64,000 nt of DNA from CAZTCJ01 sp964612085 (lineage in GTDB: Bacteria > Pseudomonadota > Alphaproteobacteria > JAJFIK01), in assembly GCA_964612085.1 (NCBI GenBank), contig CAZTCJ010000011.1, positions 4,648-68,647 on the forward strand, written 5' to 3'. The notes under the pieces are model-generated. The model made no database searches and had not been told where the DNA came from. It saw nothing but the letters and a program-made list of their open reading frames with translations. How positions within the stretch are numbered: position 1 is the first letter of the stretch; every line of letters begins with the position of its first letter. Positions 31,955-40,680 of the stretch are shown piece by piece. The translations under genes and the position numbers were made by a program.

Positions 31955-33100
31955 TCAAGAGGGCGGTTTGCGGTTGATCTCCCGCTCCAGCCATTGGGGC
32001 ATGATCTCGACAAAGGCTCTCGACGCGGAATTGGTCAAGGTCACGATGCCGGCATTGCGAGCGGGCAGAAAGGCGATGGCCGCGCTATAGCCGTCGACCG
32101 AGCCCCGGTGATTGACGATGGTCTCGCCCTTATACTCGTAAATGCGCCAGCCCAGGCCGTAATGGGCCCGGGCGATCCTCAAAGACCGCCGGAATTTGCG
32201 GATCTCGGCGGGCGTTTTGACCCGGGGCGTGTGCATCAAAGTCAGCATGTCGGGCGTGAGCACGTCCGGCGCATGGCCCATCTGGGCAATGAGCCAGCGG
32301 GCCATGTCGGTGATGCTGGCATTGACCCCGGCGGCGGCGGGCAGGCGGTAATAGGCCGGTTTAACGGGAACCACCCGCCAGGGCTGGCCCTTGCGGCGGC
32401 GGTGGGTGCGTGCCCAATTGTCCGTGCGGGTCAGGCCCTCGAAGCCGACCGAGGCCGTCTCCATGCGGAGCGGTTGAAACAGCCGGATGGCCATGGCCTC
32501 GCCATAGGGCCGTCCGTCCGCGGATTCCACGGCTCTGGCCGCGATGTCGAAGGTGACGTTCTGATAGGCGTAGCACTGGCCGACCCCGCAGATGGGTTTG
32601 ACGCCGCCCAGCCGATTCAAAATCTCCGAAGGGGCAATGTCCGCTTCCAGAAGATTGTCATAGGCATTGGGCGGCAGGCCCAGCCGGTGGGACATGACAT
32701 GTTCCAGCGTCAGCGCGCCGATCTGGCTTGTGTTCTTGAGCCGGAACTCCGGCGCGAACGGGGCGGCGGGCGCATCGAGGGTCAGCTTGCCTTCCGTGAC
32801 GAGCTGGGCGACGAGGCTTCCCGCAAAACCCTTGGACAGGGACGCGAGCCGGAACACCGTATCGGGCGTGACGGGCGCGCCGCCGCCCCGTTCGCGCACG
32901 CCATAGGTCCGTATGACCTCGATCCTGCCGTCCCGGACCACCGCCATGGCCAGCCCGACAATGTCCTCGGTGGCCGCGATTTCCGCGACACGGTCTTCGA
33001 AAGTGGGTACCAGCCGGTCCGTGGACGGCGCGGCCTGGGCAGGGGCAAAACACAACGTGAGCTGGACCACCGCCCAGACGGTCAAGATGATACGCATCAT
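31955..33100 (-). CDS. Exported serine hydrolase, class C beta-lactamase fold
   Basis: A signal peptide (MMRIILTVWAVVQLTLCFAPAQA) precedes the penicillin-binding fold: SLSK with nucleophile Ser87, YQN (YxN motif) and a late HRG in place of KTG (NHRGSVDG). These are typical of family S12 esterases or D-aminopeptidases such as EstB and AmpH, not of a true resistance enzyme. A broad substrate range is likely. The next gene (ABA4-like) lies 20 bp upstream. Confidence 0.82.
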   Translation of the reverse strand: MMRIILTVWAVVQLTLCFAPAQAAPSTDRLVPTFEDRVAEIAATEDIVGLAMAVVRDGRIEVIRTYGVRERGGGAPVTPDTVFRLASLSKGFAGSLVAQLVTEGKLTLDAPAAPFAPEFRLKNTSQIGALTLEHVMSHRLGLPPNAYDNLLEADIAPSEILNRLGGVKPICGVGQCYAYQNVTFDIAARAVESADGRPYGEAMAIRLFQPLRMETASVGFEGLTRTDNWARTHRRRKGQPWRVVPVKPAYYRLPAAAGVNASITDMARWLIAQMGHAPDVLTPDMLTLMHTPRVKTPAEIRKFRRSLRIARAHYGLGWRIYEYKGETIVNHRGSVDGYSAAIAFLPARNAGIVTLTNSASRAFVEIMPQWLEREINRKPPS

Positions 33101-33120
33101 GATGAGTGACGAAACTCCGG

Positions 33121-33573
33121 TTACGTCCGGTCGAGGGACCAGCCGCCCTTGCGCAAGAGAAGCCGTACGATGAGATAGAGCACGAGGCCCGTGGGGCCGA
33201 GGAACAGGGTCAGCACCAGGCAGGGGATCACCGCCAGATGGGGTACGGCCCGGCGGATGGAATCCCGCGAGATCCAGGCGCCCACGAACAGGTCGAACAC
33301 CAGATAATGCACCCAGCCCGCCAGCACGGCCTCATCGGAGGTGAACAGCACTTTCACTTCCGCCAGCGATCCGAAGCCGCCGCCTTCAGGCACGTTGGGG
33401 CCGAAAAAGGCGCCCGAGGCGAACAGCCCGATATAGACACCGCCCAGCAGCATGGGCATGGCGACCGAATGGACCAGGAACTGGGTGCCTTTCCAGCGCG
33501 GCACGATCGCCAGCAGCAGCCAGAACGGGATCACTGAAAAATTGGCGAGTTGAAAGAACGTCTCTGATGACAT
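33121..33573 (-). CDS. ABA4-like (DUF4281) membrane protein
   Basis: The 150-aa product has four hydrophobic helices and the family signatures FQLANFSVIPFWLLLAIVPR near the N-terminus, SGAFFGPNVP, AGWVHYLVFDLFVGAWISRD and LFLGPTGLVLYLIVR. Plant ABA4 is needed for neoxanthin formation; the bacterial homologues are not characterised. AGGGGAAGGTGGGG precedes the ATG. No carotenoid gene is seen nearby. Confidence 0.78.
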   Translation of the reverse strand: MSSETFFQLANFSVIPFWLLLAIVPRWKGTQFLVHSVAMPMLLGGVYIGLFASGAFFGPNVPEGGGFGSLAEVKVLFTSDEAVLAGWVHYLVFDLFVGAWISRDSIRRAVPHLAVIPCLVLTLFLGPTGLVLYLIVRLLLRKGGWSLDRT

Positions 33574-33606
33574 GCCCCACCTTCCCCTAATCGTTATCTT
33601 GGCATC

Positions 33607-34581
33607 TTACCCGAACCGGCGCTTCAGCCAGTCGATCATGACCCGATTCACCTCGTCGGGTTTTTCCTGCTGGGTCCAATGGCCGCAATCCTGCACAAGA
33701 TGGACCTCCACATCCGGCACATAGTTCTCGATGCCGTCGGCCATGGACGGGGGCAGGGTCAGGTCCTTTTCCGCCGTGAACATGAGGGCGGGCTTGTCCA
33801 CCCGCTGGGCCATATCGGCGGTGGTCTGCCAGTTGCGCGTGAAATTGCGGTACCAGTTGATGCCGCCGGTGAAGCCCGTCTGCCTGTAGGTCTCCGTGAA
33901 GACGCCCAGCTCGTGCTCGGTCAGAATGAGAACGCTGTTCCAGCTTTCCTCGGGCGCGGCCAGGCGCGTCAGCAAGGGCACATTGCGTTTCTCGGGCGGC
34001 AGCGCGGCCACATCCGCAGGCGTCAGATGGCTTTTGCGCATGAGAAAGCGGAAGGTGCGCGCCACGTCCTGTTCGAGTACGGCTTCGGCCTCGCCGGGCT
34101 TCTGGAACCAGACGATATACATGTCCTCGCCCAGGGACTCCCGCATGAGCTTGATGGGATCGTCGCTCAAGCGTGGAATGAACGGCACATTCATGCCGAT
34201 CACGCCCGCCACCCGCTCGGGATGCAGGAGCGGCATATGCCAGACCAGGATCGAGCCCCAGTCATGGCCCACGAAGATCGCTTCGCCTAACTCCATGGCG
34301 TCGAGCAGGCCCACCAGATCGCCGGTCAGGTGATGGATATCGTAGGTCTCGACCGGTTCAGGCCGGTCGGTGAAGCCATAGCCCCGCTGGTCGGGCGCGA
34401 TCACCCGGTAGCCCGCTTCCGCCAGCGCTGGCAACTGATGGCGCCAGGAATAGGCCAGTTCCGGCCAGCCATGGCACAGAACCAGGGGGATGCCGTGGTG
34501 CGGTCCAGCCTCGAAGACGGCCATGCGGATACCGTTGGTCTCGATGAACTGCACGTCGGGCATGTCCGGATAGCCGGTCAT
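33607..34581 (-). CDS. Epoxide hydrolase-like alpha/beta hydrolase
   Basis: The 324-aa protein has the epoxide hydrolase order: oxyanion motif HGWP (37-40), nucleophile Asp107 in VGHDWGS, a cap domain between about 140 and 240 (with YIVWFQKPGEAE and TGGINWYRN supplying Tyr residues), and the C-terminal His in DCGHWTQQEKPDEVN. It should open epoxides to diols through an Asp ester. It is the first gene of a minus-strand group ending with the redoxin gene. Confidence 0.85.
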   Translation of the reverse strand: MTGYPDMPDVQFIETNGIRMAVFEAGPHHGIPLVLCHGWPELAYSWRHQLPALAEAGYRVIAPDQRGYGFTDRPEPVETYDIHHLTGDLVGLLDAMELGEAIFVGHDWGSILVWHMPLLHPERVAGVIGMNVPFIPRLSDDPIKLMRESLGEDMYIVWFQKPGEAEAVLEQDVARTFRFLMRKSHLTPADVAALPPEKRNVPLLTRLAAPEESWNSVLILTEHELGVFTETYRQTGFTGGINWYRNFTRNWQTTADMAQRVDKPALMFTAEKDLTLPPSMADGIENYVPDVEVHLVQDCGHWTQQEKPDEVNRVMIDWLKRRFG

Positions 34582-34738
34582 GGCAGGCTCCTCTTCTCAA
34601 GACGGGCGCGAGTCGCCTTCTATTGAAACCGGGCGGCGCGGCTTAGGGAAGGGGGCCCTTCACGCGGCGCTTGGGATAAGGGTAGGTTTGACAGAATATC
34701 ACGCGTCCGCTTGCGGCAGTGCAACAGGAGATCGGCCC

Positions 34739-35134
34739 ATGACGTATGCCGGCGACAACGATCCTTTCGCGGGGCCCGGACCCGATGCGCGCTACCATGC
34801 CTTTCTGGAGGCGGGCGAGTTTCGGATCCAAAGGTGTTCCGATTGCGGAGGGTATCAGTTTTTTCCCCGGGTCCTGTGCAGCCATTGCGGCTCTGCGGCC
34901 GTCGAGTTGGTGCCTGCGAGCGGCGGCGGTACGGTCTATTCCTGCACCACGATCCGTGAGAAGCCCGAAAAAGGCGGTCCCCGGAACTTGTCCATCATCG
35001 CGCTCGATGAAGGCCCACGGCTGTTCAGCCGGGTGGACGGCATCGCGCCGGAGGATGTGCGCATCGGCATGAGCGTACGCGCGCGGATCGCGGAAGAGGA
35101 CGGCGCGCGCTTCGTCGTGTTCTACCCTCTTTAG
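34739..35134 (+). CDS. Zn-ribbon/OB-fold protein (DUF35) of an acyl-CoA thiolase pair
   Basis: The 131-aa protein contains a zinc ribbon (CSDCGGYQFFPRVLCSHCG) followed by an OB-fold (GGGTVYSCTTIREKP, GMSVRARIAEEDGARF). Such DUF35 partners form complexes with thiolase-like proteins, as in Ltp2-DUF35 steroid side-chain retro-aldolases and archaeal HMG-CoA synthase/thiolase channels. The start is ATG 34739 with GGAGATC before it. The thiolase-like gene follows after 110 bp and a repeat element. Confidence 0.85.
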   Translation: MTYAGDNDPFAGPGPDARYHAFLEAGEFRIQRCSDCGGYQFFPRVLCSHCGSAAVELVPASGGGTVYSCTTIREKPEKGGPRNLSIIALDEGPRLFSRVDGIAPEDVRIGMSVRARIAEEDGARFVVFYPL

Positions 35135-35143
35135 GGTTTGATT

Positions 35144-35223
35144 GGCACCACCGGCCCGCTGCCTCTCCCGACCACCCAATGAGGATACCCTTGTGGGGGG
35201 TCGGGAGGGGGAGTGGGCAGGCC
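35144..35223 (-). repeat. Dispersed intergenic palindromic repeat, copy 2
   Basis: This is the inverted copy of 17241-17322. Its long hairpin is nearly perfect: CTCCCGACCACCC (35165-35177) against GGGGGGTCGGGAG, one mismatch, around an inner GAGGATACCC stretch. It sits between the DUF35 and thiolase-like genes of the same operon, where it could act as an mRNA processing or attenuating structure. Confidence 0.65.
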
Positions 35224-35244
35224 CGGCAACGAGATAGGAAAACG

Positions 35245-36423
35245 ATGACAGTGGAAGCATCCATTCGCGGCAAGGCGGCGATTGTCGGTATCGGGCAGGG
35301 CGGTTACGCGCCGGACGGGCGCATCGGCGAGGCGAAAGAGCGCTCCGAATTCGAGATCCTGGGCGAGGCGGCTTACAAGGCGCTCGCCGAGTGCGGCCTG
35401 AGCCTGAAGGACGTGGACGGACTGTTCGGCGCGTCCATGATGTCGCGGGTGCCCGCTTTGGTGATCGGTGAATATCTGGGCCTGTCGCCCAAGGTGGTGG
35501 ACGGCACCAATGTGGGCGGATCGTCCTTCCTCAATCATCTGCAATGGGCGGCGCTGGCGCTCGATGCGGGCCTGTGCGACGTGGCGCTCATCTGTTACGG
35601 CTCGAACCAGCGCACACGAACCGGCGGACGCGCGGCGCAGCCGCCGGAGACGCCCTGGTGGGTCGGGCCGTACAAGCCCCGCCAGCCCATTTCCGGCTAC
35701 GCCCTTGCCGCCCATCGCCATATGCATGAGTTCGGGACGACCTCGGAGCAACTGGCCGATGTGGCCGTGGCGGCGCGCGCCTGGGCGCAACTCAATCCGG
35801 AAGCTTTCATGCAGGAGCCCTTGACCCGCGACCAGGTGCTCTCGTCCCGGATGATCTGCGATCCGCTGCATCTGCTCGACTGCTGTCTCGTCACCGATGG
35901 CGGCGGCGCGGCGGTGCTGGTGCGGGCCGAGCGGGCGAAGGACATGCCGAAACAGCCCGTTTATGTGCTGGGGGCGGCGGCGGCCCAGGATCACATGCAG
36001 GTCTCCGAGATGCCCGATCTCACGGTGACGGCGGCCGCCAAGTCGGGCCCGCGCGCCTTCGCCATGGCCGGTCTGGGGCCTCAGGACGTGGATGTGCTGG
36101 CGCTTTACGACGCCTTCACCATCAATACCGTTTTATTCCTGGAGGATTTGGGCTTTTGCCCGAAAGGCGAGGGCGGGCGTTTCGTGGAGAGCGGCGCGCT
36201 GGCACCGGGCGGACGGCTGGCGGTCAACACCAATGGCGGCGGGCTGTCCTGTGTTCATCCGGGCATGTATGGCATGTTCCTGATCGTGGAGGCGGTGCGC
36301 CAGCTTCGGGGCGAGGCGGGCGCGCGGCAGATCCCGCGCGCGAAGGTCGCGTTGACCCACGGCAATGGCGGACAATTGTCGAGCCAGGTGACAGCGCTTC
36401 TGGGGACGGAGGATGTGCTCTGA
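35245..36423 (+). CDS. Thiolase-like (lipid-transfer/SCP-x type) protein lacking the nucleophilic Cys
   Basis: The 392-aa protein has a thiolase fold (first strands KAAIVGIGQGGYAPDGRI, then TNVGGSSFLNHLQWAALALDAG) and the C-terminal NTNGGGLSCVHPGMYGMFLI and LTHGNGGQLSSQ motifs of the SCP-x branch. Where true thiolases have the acyl-accepting Cys in this region, here it reads Ser93/Ser94 (VGGSSF), as in Ltp2-type retro-aldolases. Start ATG 35245 follows AGGAAAACG. With DUF35 upstream, the pair is more likely to do aldol cleavage of a CoA ester than thiolysis; that is inference. Confidence 0.82.
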   Translation: MTVEASIRGKAAIVGIGQGGYAPDGRIGEAKERSEFEILGEAAYKALAECGLSLKDVDGLFGASMMSRVPALVIGEYLGLSPKVVDGTNVGGSSFLNHLQWAALALDAGLCDVALICYGSNQRTRTGGRAAQPPETPWWVGPYKPRQPISGYALAAHRHMHEFGTTSEQLADVAVAARAWAQLNPEAFMQEPLTRDQVLSSRMICDPLHLLDCCLVTDGGGAAVLVRAERAKDMPKQPVYVLGAAAAQDHMQVSEMPDLTVTAAAKSGPRAFAMAGLGPQDVDVLALYDAFTINTVLFLEDLGFCPKGEGGRFVESGALAPGGRLAVNTNGGGLSCVHPGMYGMFLIVEAVRQLRGEAGARQIPRAKVALTHGNGGQLSSQVTALLGTEDVL

Positions 36424-36450
36424 CGGGCGGGACGATAGGGTTGATAAGTC

Positions 36451-37467
36451 ATGAGTGAACCGGAGCTGGAAGCGCGCATTGCCGCTTATCTCGATCACTG
36501 CGAGCCCGCGCGCGCGCCGGTCAGGATTTCCGGCCTCAGACGGTTCCACGGCGGCGCCTCGCGCGAGACCTTCCGGTTCACGGCGGAGGACGGCACGGGC
36601 GCGTCCCGCGCGCTGATCCTGCGGCGCGATCCCGTGGCGAGCCTGATCGACACGGAACGGGCTTTGGAGTTCAACGCCTATCGCTCCTTCCACGGAACGG
36701 ATGTGCCCGTGCCGGAGCCGGTGGCGCTGGAACTGGAGGAGCACTGGCTCGACCGGCCGTTCTTCATCATGGAAGAAATACAAGGCGCCCAGGCGACCTC
36801 GCCCTTCGCGCCCGATGCCTATGCGGGCATCGAGGAGCGCATCGGCGGCCAGTTCTGGCCCATTCTGGGCCGCATCGCCGCGCCCGATCCGATGACCCTG
36901 CCCATCGCGCAAGTGACGGATCATCCGCAGCTCGATCAATGCTGGCGCCGGGAACTCAATCACTGGGAACGGGTGTTCGACGAGGACGAGCTGGAGCCCC
37001 AGCCCATCGCCCGCGCCGCCATCCGCTATCTGCGCCGGAACCCGCCGCCCCCTGCGCCGAAACTAAGCGTCGTTCACGGCGATTATCGCAGCGGGAACTT
37101 TCTGTATACGCATGAGGGCGACGTCCGGGCCATTCTCGACTGGGAAATGGCCCATCTGGGCGATCCCCACGAGGATCTCGCCTGGGCGCTCGATCCCATG
37201 TGGTGCCATGGCACGCCGGACAAGCCCGGCGGCATGATCGACGAGGCCCGCGCGCTCGGCCTGTGGGAACAGGCCAGCGGCCTCACCGTCAATCCGGAGG
37301 CCTTGCACTGGTGGCGGATCTTCGCCTGCGTCAAGGGGCTCGCCATCTGGGTGTCGAGCGCCAAGGAATACGCCCAAGGGGCCAATCTGGATCCGGTGCT
37401 GGCCTTCTCGGGCTGGTTTTGCAGTACACGGCATAATGTCATTCTGCTCGACGCCATGGGCAAATAG
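36451..37467 (+). CDS. Phosphotransferase family protein (APH/ACAD10-11 N-domain-like kinase)
   Basis: A 338-aa APH fold: Gly-rich loop region FHGGASRETFRF (32-43), the catalytic HGDYRSGNF, and the metal-binding ILDWEMAHLGDPHEDLAW. This subgroup, resembling the kinase half of ACAD10/11, phosphorylates hydroxyacyl compounds before dehydration. It lies 27 bp after the thiolase-like gene, and its partner gene follows at 12 bp, so it is in the same operon and may act on a hydroxyacyl-CoA intermediate. Confidence 0.82.
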   Translation: MSEPELEARIAAYLDHCEPARAPVRISGLRRFHGGASRETFRFTAEDGTGASRALILRRDPVASLIDTERALEFNAYRSFHGTDVPVPEPVALELEEHWLDRPFFIMEEIQGAQATSPFAPDAYAGIEERIGGQFWPILGRIAAPDPMTLPIAQVTDHPQLDQCWRRELNHWERVFDEDELEPQPIARAAIRYLRRNPPPPAPKLSVVHGDYRSGNFLYTHEGDVRAILDWEMAHLGDPHEDLAWALDPMWCHGTPDKPGGMIDEARALGLWEQASGLTVNPEALHWWRIFACVKGLAIWVSSAKEYAQGANLDPVLAFSGWFCSTRHNVILLDAMGK

Positions 37468-37479
37468 GGGACGCTTTCC

Positions 37480-37926
37480 ATGAAACCCGATGTGGGCGAC
37501 ATTCTGCAGAACAGCTTCGCCACGCTGATCGGCGACGTGGCCCCCCATTTGCGCAATGATTATGCGCTGGGCTCCACAAGCGTCATTGCCCTGATGATGC
37601 TGTTCGCCGCCCAGGAATTCGAGCGTGGCGCGGACCAGCGCTTCCGGGAAAACACCGCGTTGCGTGAACTGTTCCGGGAAGCGGCGGCGGTGGTCACCGA
37701 TCTGCCGCTGCGGTCGCGCCTGGCGGCCCAAGCCGCGAGCCGGGAGGAAAGCCTGACCATCAGCGCCTTGACGGCCTCGAACAACACGCTGCGCGATCTG
37801 CTGATCGAGTTGCACAGGTTCGTGGAGACCTGGGAGGATCCTCTGGGGACGGAGCTTGACCGGCGCATCTGGGCCCATCTGCGCCGCTTCGCCGAGGCCC
37901 AGGCCCTCGACATGCCCGCGTTCTAA
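37480..37926 (+). CDS. Conserved-type hypothetical protein next to the kinase
   Basis: A helical 148-aa protein without a recognised domain (KPDVGDILQNSFATLIGDV; RFRENTALRELFREAAAVV). Proteins of this size are often found downstream of such APH-like kinase genes, so it may be a small partner. Its stop overlaps that of the convergent DUF423 gene by 4 bp. Confidence 0.65.
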   Translation: MKPDVGDILQNSFATLIGDVAPHLRNDYALGSTSVIALMMLFAAQEFERGADQRFRENTALRELFREAAAVVTDLPLRSRLAAQAASREESLTISALTASNNTLRDLLIELHRFVETWEDPLGTELDRRIWAHLRRFAEAQALDMPAF

Positions 37927-38309
37927 GTTTTGCGTGTTAAACGCCAGCCAGTGACGGCTAGAACAATCCAGCCCGCGATGAAGGACAGGCCGCCTAAAGG
38001 CGTGATCAGCACCAGCGCGCGGGAGCCGGTCAGGCCCAGAAAATAAAGCGAGCCGCTGAAGAGCACGATACCAGCCACAAAGGCGATGCCCGCCGTCCGC
38101 GCGCCATTGGGCGACAAGGGCGTCAGGGCCGCGATGCCCAGGAGGGCCACCGAATGCAGCAGGTGATAGAGCGCGCCGGTTCGAAAGGCAGCCAGCTCCG
38201 TCTCACCCGCTGTGCGCTCCAGCCCATGGGCCGCGAAGGCGCCCGCCGCCACGGCCAGCGCGCCGCTGAGGCCCGTCGCCAGGATCCACTGTCCGATCGA
38301 TCGTTCCAT
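37923..38309 (-). CDS. DUF423 family membrane protein
   Basis: The 128-aa product has four hydrophobic helices and the family motifs AGAFAAHGLE, LLHSVALLGIAAL, GIVLFSGSLYFL and ITPLGGLSFIAGW. These are typical of DUF423 (YgdD), a small inner-membrane protein of unknown function. It is divergent from the MFS gene across an 86-bp gap. Confidence 0.88.
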   Translation of the reverse strand: MERSIGQWILATGLSGALAVAAGAFAAHGLERTAGETELAAFRTGALYHLLHSVALLGIAALTPLSPNGARTAGIAFVAGIVLFSGSLYFLGLTGSRALVLITPLGGLSFIAGWIVLAVTGWRLTRKT

Positions 38310-38395
38310 GGGTGAGGCCTTCCGCCGCTTGTTCCGCTTCAGCGACTATGCCATAGGCCAGGGGTCTCCCGACACCCTCACCGCGGACCGTCTTC

Positions 38396-39598
38396 ATGCT
38401 GCCCATATCCCTGCCGGTCCGCCTGTCGCTGTTTTTCATCGCAATTTTCCTGGTCGTCGGGCTTTACATGCCCTATTGGCCGATCTGGCTCGCCCATCAG
38501 GGGCTCGATGAACGCCAGATCGCGTTTCTGGCGGCCCTCGGCCTGACGATGCGGGTCCTGTCCGGACCGGCGGTCGGCTCCTTTGTGGACGGGCTGGGCG
38601 AGCGCCGCCGCCCGATGATCGTCTTGTGCGTTTGTGCCTTCGCGGCTTACCTCGCTTTCGAAGCCGTCTCGGGGTTCTGGGCCCTGGCCCTCGTCACGCT
38701 TCTGACGACGCTGTTTTTCGGTCCCCTGGTACCGATGATCGAGACACTGACGGTCAAGGCCAGCCGGGGCGGGCTGCTCGATTACGGCCGGGTGCGTATT
38801 TCGGGCTCCCTGTCCTTCATGGCCGCCAGCCTTCTGGGCGGTTTCATGCTGGACCGGCTGGGCGCGCCGAGCATTCTGATCGGTATTCTGATCGCGCTTG
38901 TCTTCATGATCGTGGCGGCCATCGGCCTGCCCGACGACCGCGCCGAGCGTGTGCCGGTTGAGCAGAAGCGTCCGGGGTTCCGCTCCTCGGCCATCGTCGC
39001 GGTAAGCTGCAGCCCTGTGTTCTGGGTGTTCGTGCTGGGCGGCGCCTTCATCCAAGGCTCGCACGCTTTCTATTACGCGCTGGGCTCGCTCCATTGGCGC
39101 AATCTGGGCTTCGATGGACAGGTGATCGGCGGTTTGTGGACGGCCGGTGTGTTGGCGGAGATCCTGTTGTTTCTCGCCGCTGGCCGTTTGCTGAAACGGA
39201 TCAGTCCCCTGATCTTTATAATGGTTGGCGGTGTTGCCGCGATCCTGCGCTGGAGCGTGATGGCTTTCGATCCGCCCCTGGCCCTCCTCGTGGTCAGCCA
39301 GTGCCTGCACGCCTTCACCTTCGGCGCGACCCATCTGGGTGCGATCCATCTGATCGACCAGGCGGTGCCCAACGCTTACTCGGTCACGGCCCAGAGCATG
39401 TACGGCGCGGTGGCCACGGGCGTGTCGGTCGGCGTGCTGACGCTCGGGGCAGGCGATCTCTACGCGGCGTTCGGCGGGGCGTCCTACGCCGTGATGGCGG
39501 TGGCGGCCCTGCTCGGCACGGGCGCGCTGGTGGTTTTGAGCCGGATCTGGCCGGGTGGCTCCATGGTGCCGCCGCCGGGCGGCGCCGGGTCCGATTGA
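38396..39598 (+). CDS. MFS transporter (HcaT/LacY-type, 12 helices)
   Basis: A 400-aa major facilitator with about 12 hydrophobic helices. The opening FFIAIFLVVGLYMPYWPIWL and the GSLSFMAASLLGGFMLDRLG and CLHAFTFGATHLGAIHLIDQ segments are typical of the MFS_1-like/HcaT group, which takes up phenylpropionate or nucleosides. Substrate unknown. It is in the same direction as the acyl-CoA operon but separated by the DUF423 gene, and the MDR gene follows. Confidence 0.82.
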   Translation: MLPISLPVRLSLFFIAIFLVVGLYMPYWPIWLAHQGLDERQIAFLAALGLTMRVLSGPAVGSFVDGLGERRRPMIVLCVCAFAAYLAFEAVSGFWALALVTLLTTLFFGPLVPMIETLTVKASRGGLLDYGRVRISGSLSFMAASLLGGFMLDRLGAPSILIGILIALVFMIVAAIGLPDDRAERVPVEQKRPGFRSSAIVAVSCSPVFWVFVLGGAFIQGSHAFYYALGSLHWRNLGFDGQVIGGLWTAGVLAEILLFLAAGRLLKRISPLIFIMVGGVAAILRWSVMAFDPPLALLVVSQCLHAFTFGATHLGAIHLIDQAVPNAYSVTAQSMYGAVATGVSVGVLTLGAGDLYAAFGGASYAVMAVAALLGTGALVVLSRIWPGGSMVPPPGGAGSD

Positions 39599-39623
39599 CA
39601 GCCTCCGGGCCCCACCCGATAGT
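39595..39623 (+). promoter_or_regulatory. Sigma70-type promoter for the MDR dehydrogenase gene
   Basis: A perfect -35 TTGACA (39595-39600) is followed by a 17-base spacer and GATAGT (39618-39623), four of six to TATAAT. The -35 overlaps the MFS stop codon. ATG 39655 follows at a normal distance with AAGGAGA in between. Confidence 0.45.
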
Positions 39624-39654
39624 CGGGAAAACCGGCAGACAAGGAGACGCGACC

Positions 39655-40671
39655 ATGACGGCCATGGCGATTCAGGACGCTTACGGGATCGAAAACCTAA
39701 AGCCTTTGGAGCGGGCCGAGCCGGACCCGGGTCCGGGCCAGATCCGCTTGCGCATGACCGCCGCGTCCTTGAATTTCCGCGATTTGCTCATCGTTCAGAA
39801 CGCCTATGGCGGGAATTTCAACCTGCCGCTTGTGCCGCTGTCGGACGGTTGCGGCGTGGTCGAGGCCGTGGGCGATGGCGTCAGCCGCGTGCGCGCGGGC
39901 GACCGGGTCATGCCCATTTTCTTCCAGAACTGGATCTCCGGACCGCCGAAATTCGAAGGCCTGATCACCTCCATGGGCGGGCCGCTCGACGGCTGCGCCC
40001 GGACGGCCATGGTGCTGAGCGAACAGTCCGTGGTCAAAGTGCCCGATCACATCAGCGATGCGCAAGCCGCCTCCCTGCCATGCGCGGCGGTCACCGCTTG
40101 GCGTTCGCTGGTGGTGGAAAACACCATCCGGCCCGGCGATACGGTGCTCTTGCAAGGCACGGGCGGTGTCTCGATCTTCGCGCTCCAATTCGCGAAAGCT
40201 CTGGGCGCGGAAACGATCCTCACCTCCTCGTCCGATGAGAAACTGGCGCGGGCCAAAGCGCTGGGGGCGGATCATCTGATCAATTACAAGGAGCATCCCG
40301 CCTGGTCGAAAAAAGTGCGCGAGATCACGGCCGGGCGCGGCGTCGATCACGTGGTCGAAGTGGGCGGTGCCAAGACCCTGAAGGAAGCCATGAAATCGAT
40401 CCGGCTGGGAGGTCATATCAGCATTATCGGCGTCTTGTCCGGGCCCCAGGAAGCGCTTCAGATCGGCGCGATGATCGCCACCAACGCCACCTTGAAAGGG
40501 TTTTCCGTGGGCAGCCGGGACGATTTCGAGGATATGTGCCGCGCCATGGCGCTCCATAAGATCGAGCCGGTGGTGGACGAGCGGCGCTTTGCCTTGGGCG
40601 AGCTGCAGGAGGCCTTCCGCTATATGCAGAGCGGCGGGCATTTCGGAAAAATCTGTGTCGAGATTGCTTGA
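39655..40671 (+). CDS. Medium-chain dehydrogenase/reductase (quinone oxidoreductase-like)
   Basis: The 338-aa MDR has the N-terminal GroES-like fold (LNFRDLLIVQNAYGGNFNLP) and the coenzyme domain with VLLQGTGGVSIFALQFAKALG. The usual structural-zinc cysteine cluster is absent; the catalytic-zinc pattern is not clear, so it may be zinc-free. SD AAGGAGA at 39641 fits the start. The FAD oxidoreductase gene begins 9 bp after its stop, so they form an operon. Confidence 0.85.
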   Translation: MTAMAIQDAYGIENLKPLERAEPDPGPGQIRLRMTAASLNFRDLLIVQNAYGGNFNLPLVPLSDGCGVVEAVGDGVSRVRAGDRVMPIFFQNWISGPPKFEGLITSMGGPLDGCARTAMVLSEQSVVKVPDHISDAQAASLPCAAVTAWRSLVVENTIRPGDTVLLQGTGGVSIFALQFAKALGAETILTSSSDEKLARAKALGADHLINYKEHPAWSKKVREITAGRGVDHVVEVGGAKTLKEAMKSIRLGGHISIIGVLSGPQEALQIGAMIATNATLKGFSVGSRDDFEDMCRAMALHKIEPVVDERRFALGELQEAFRYMQSGGHFGKICVEIA

Positions 40672-40680
40672 AGGTCTATC

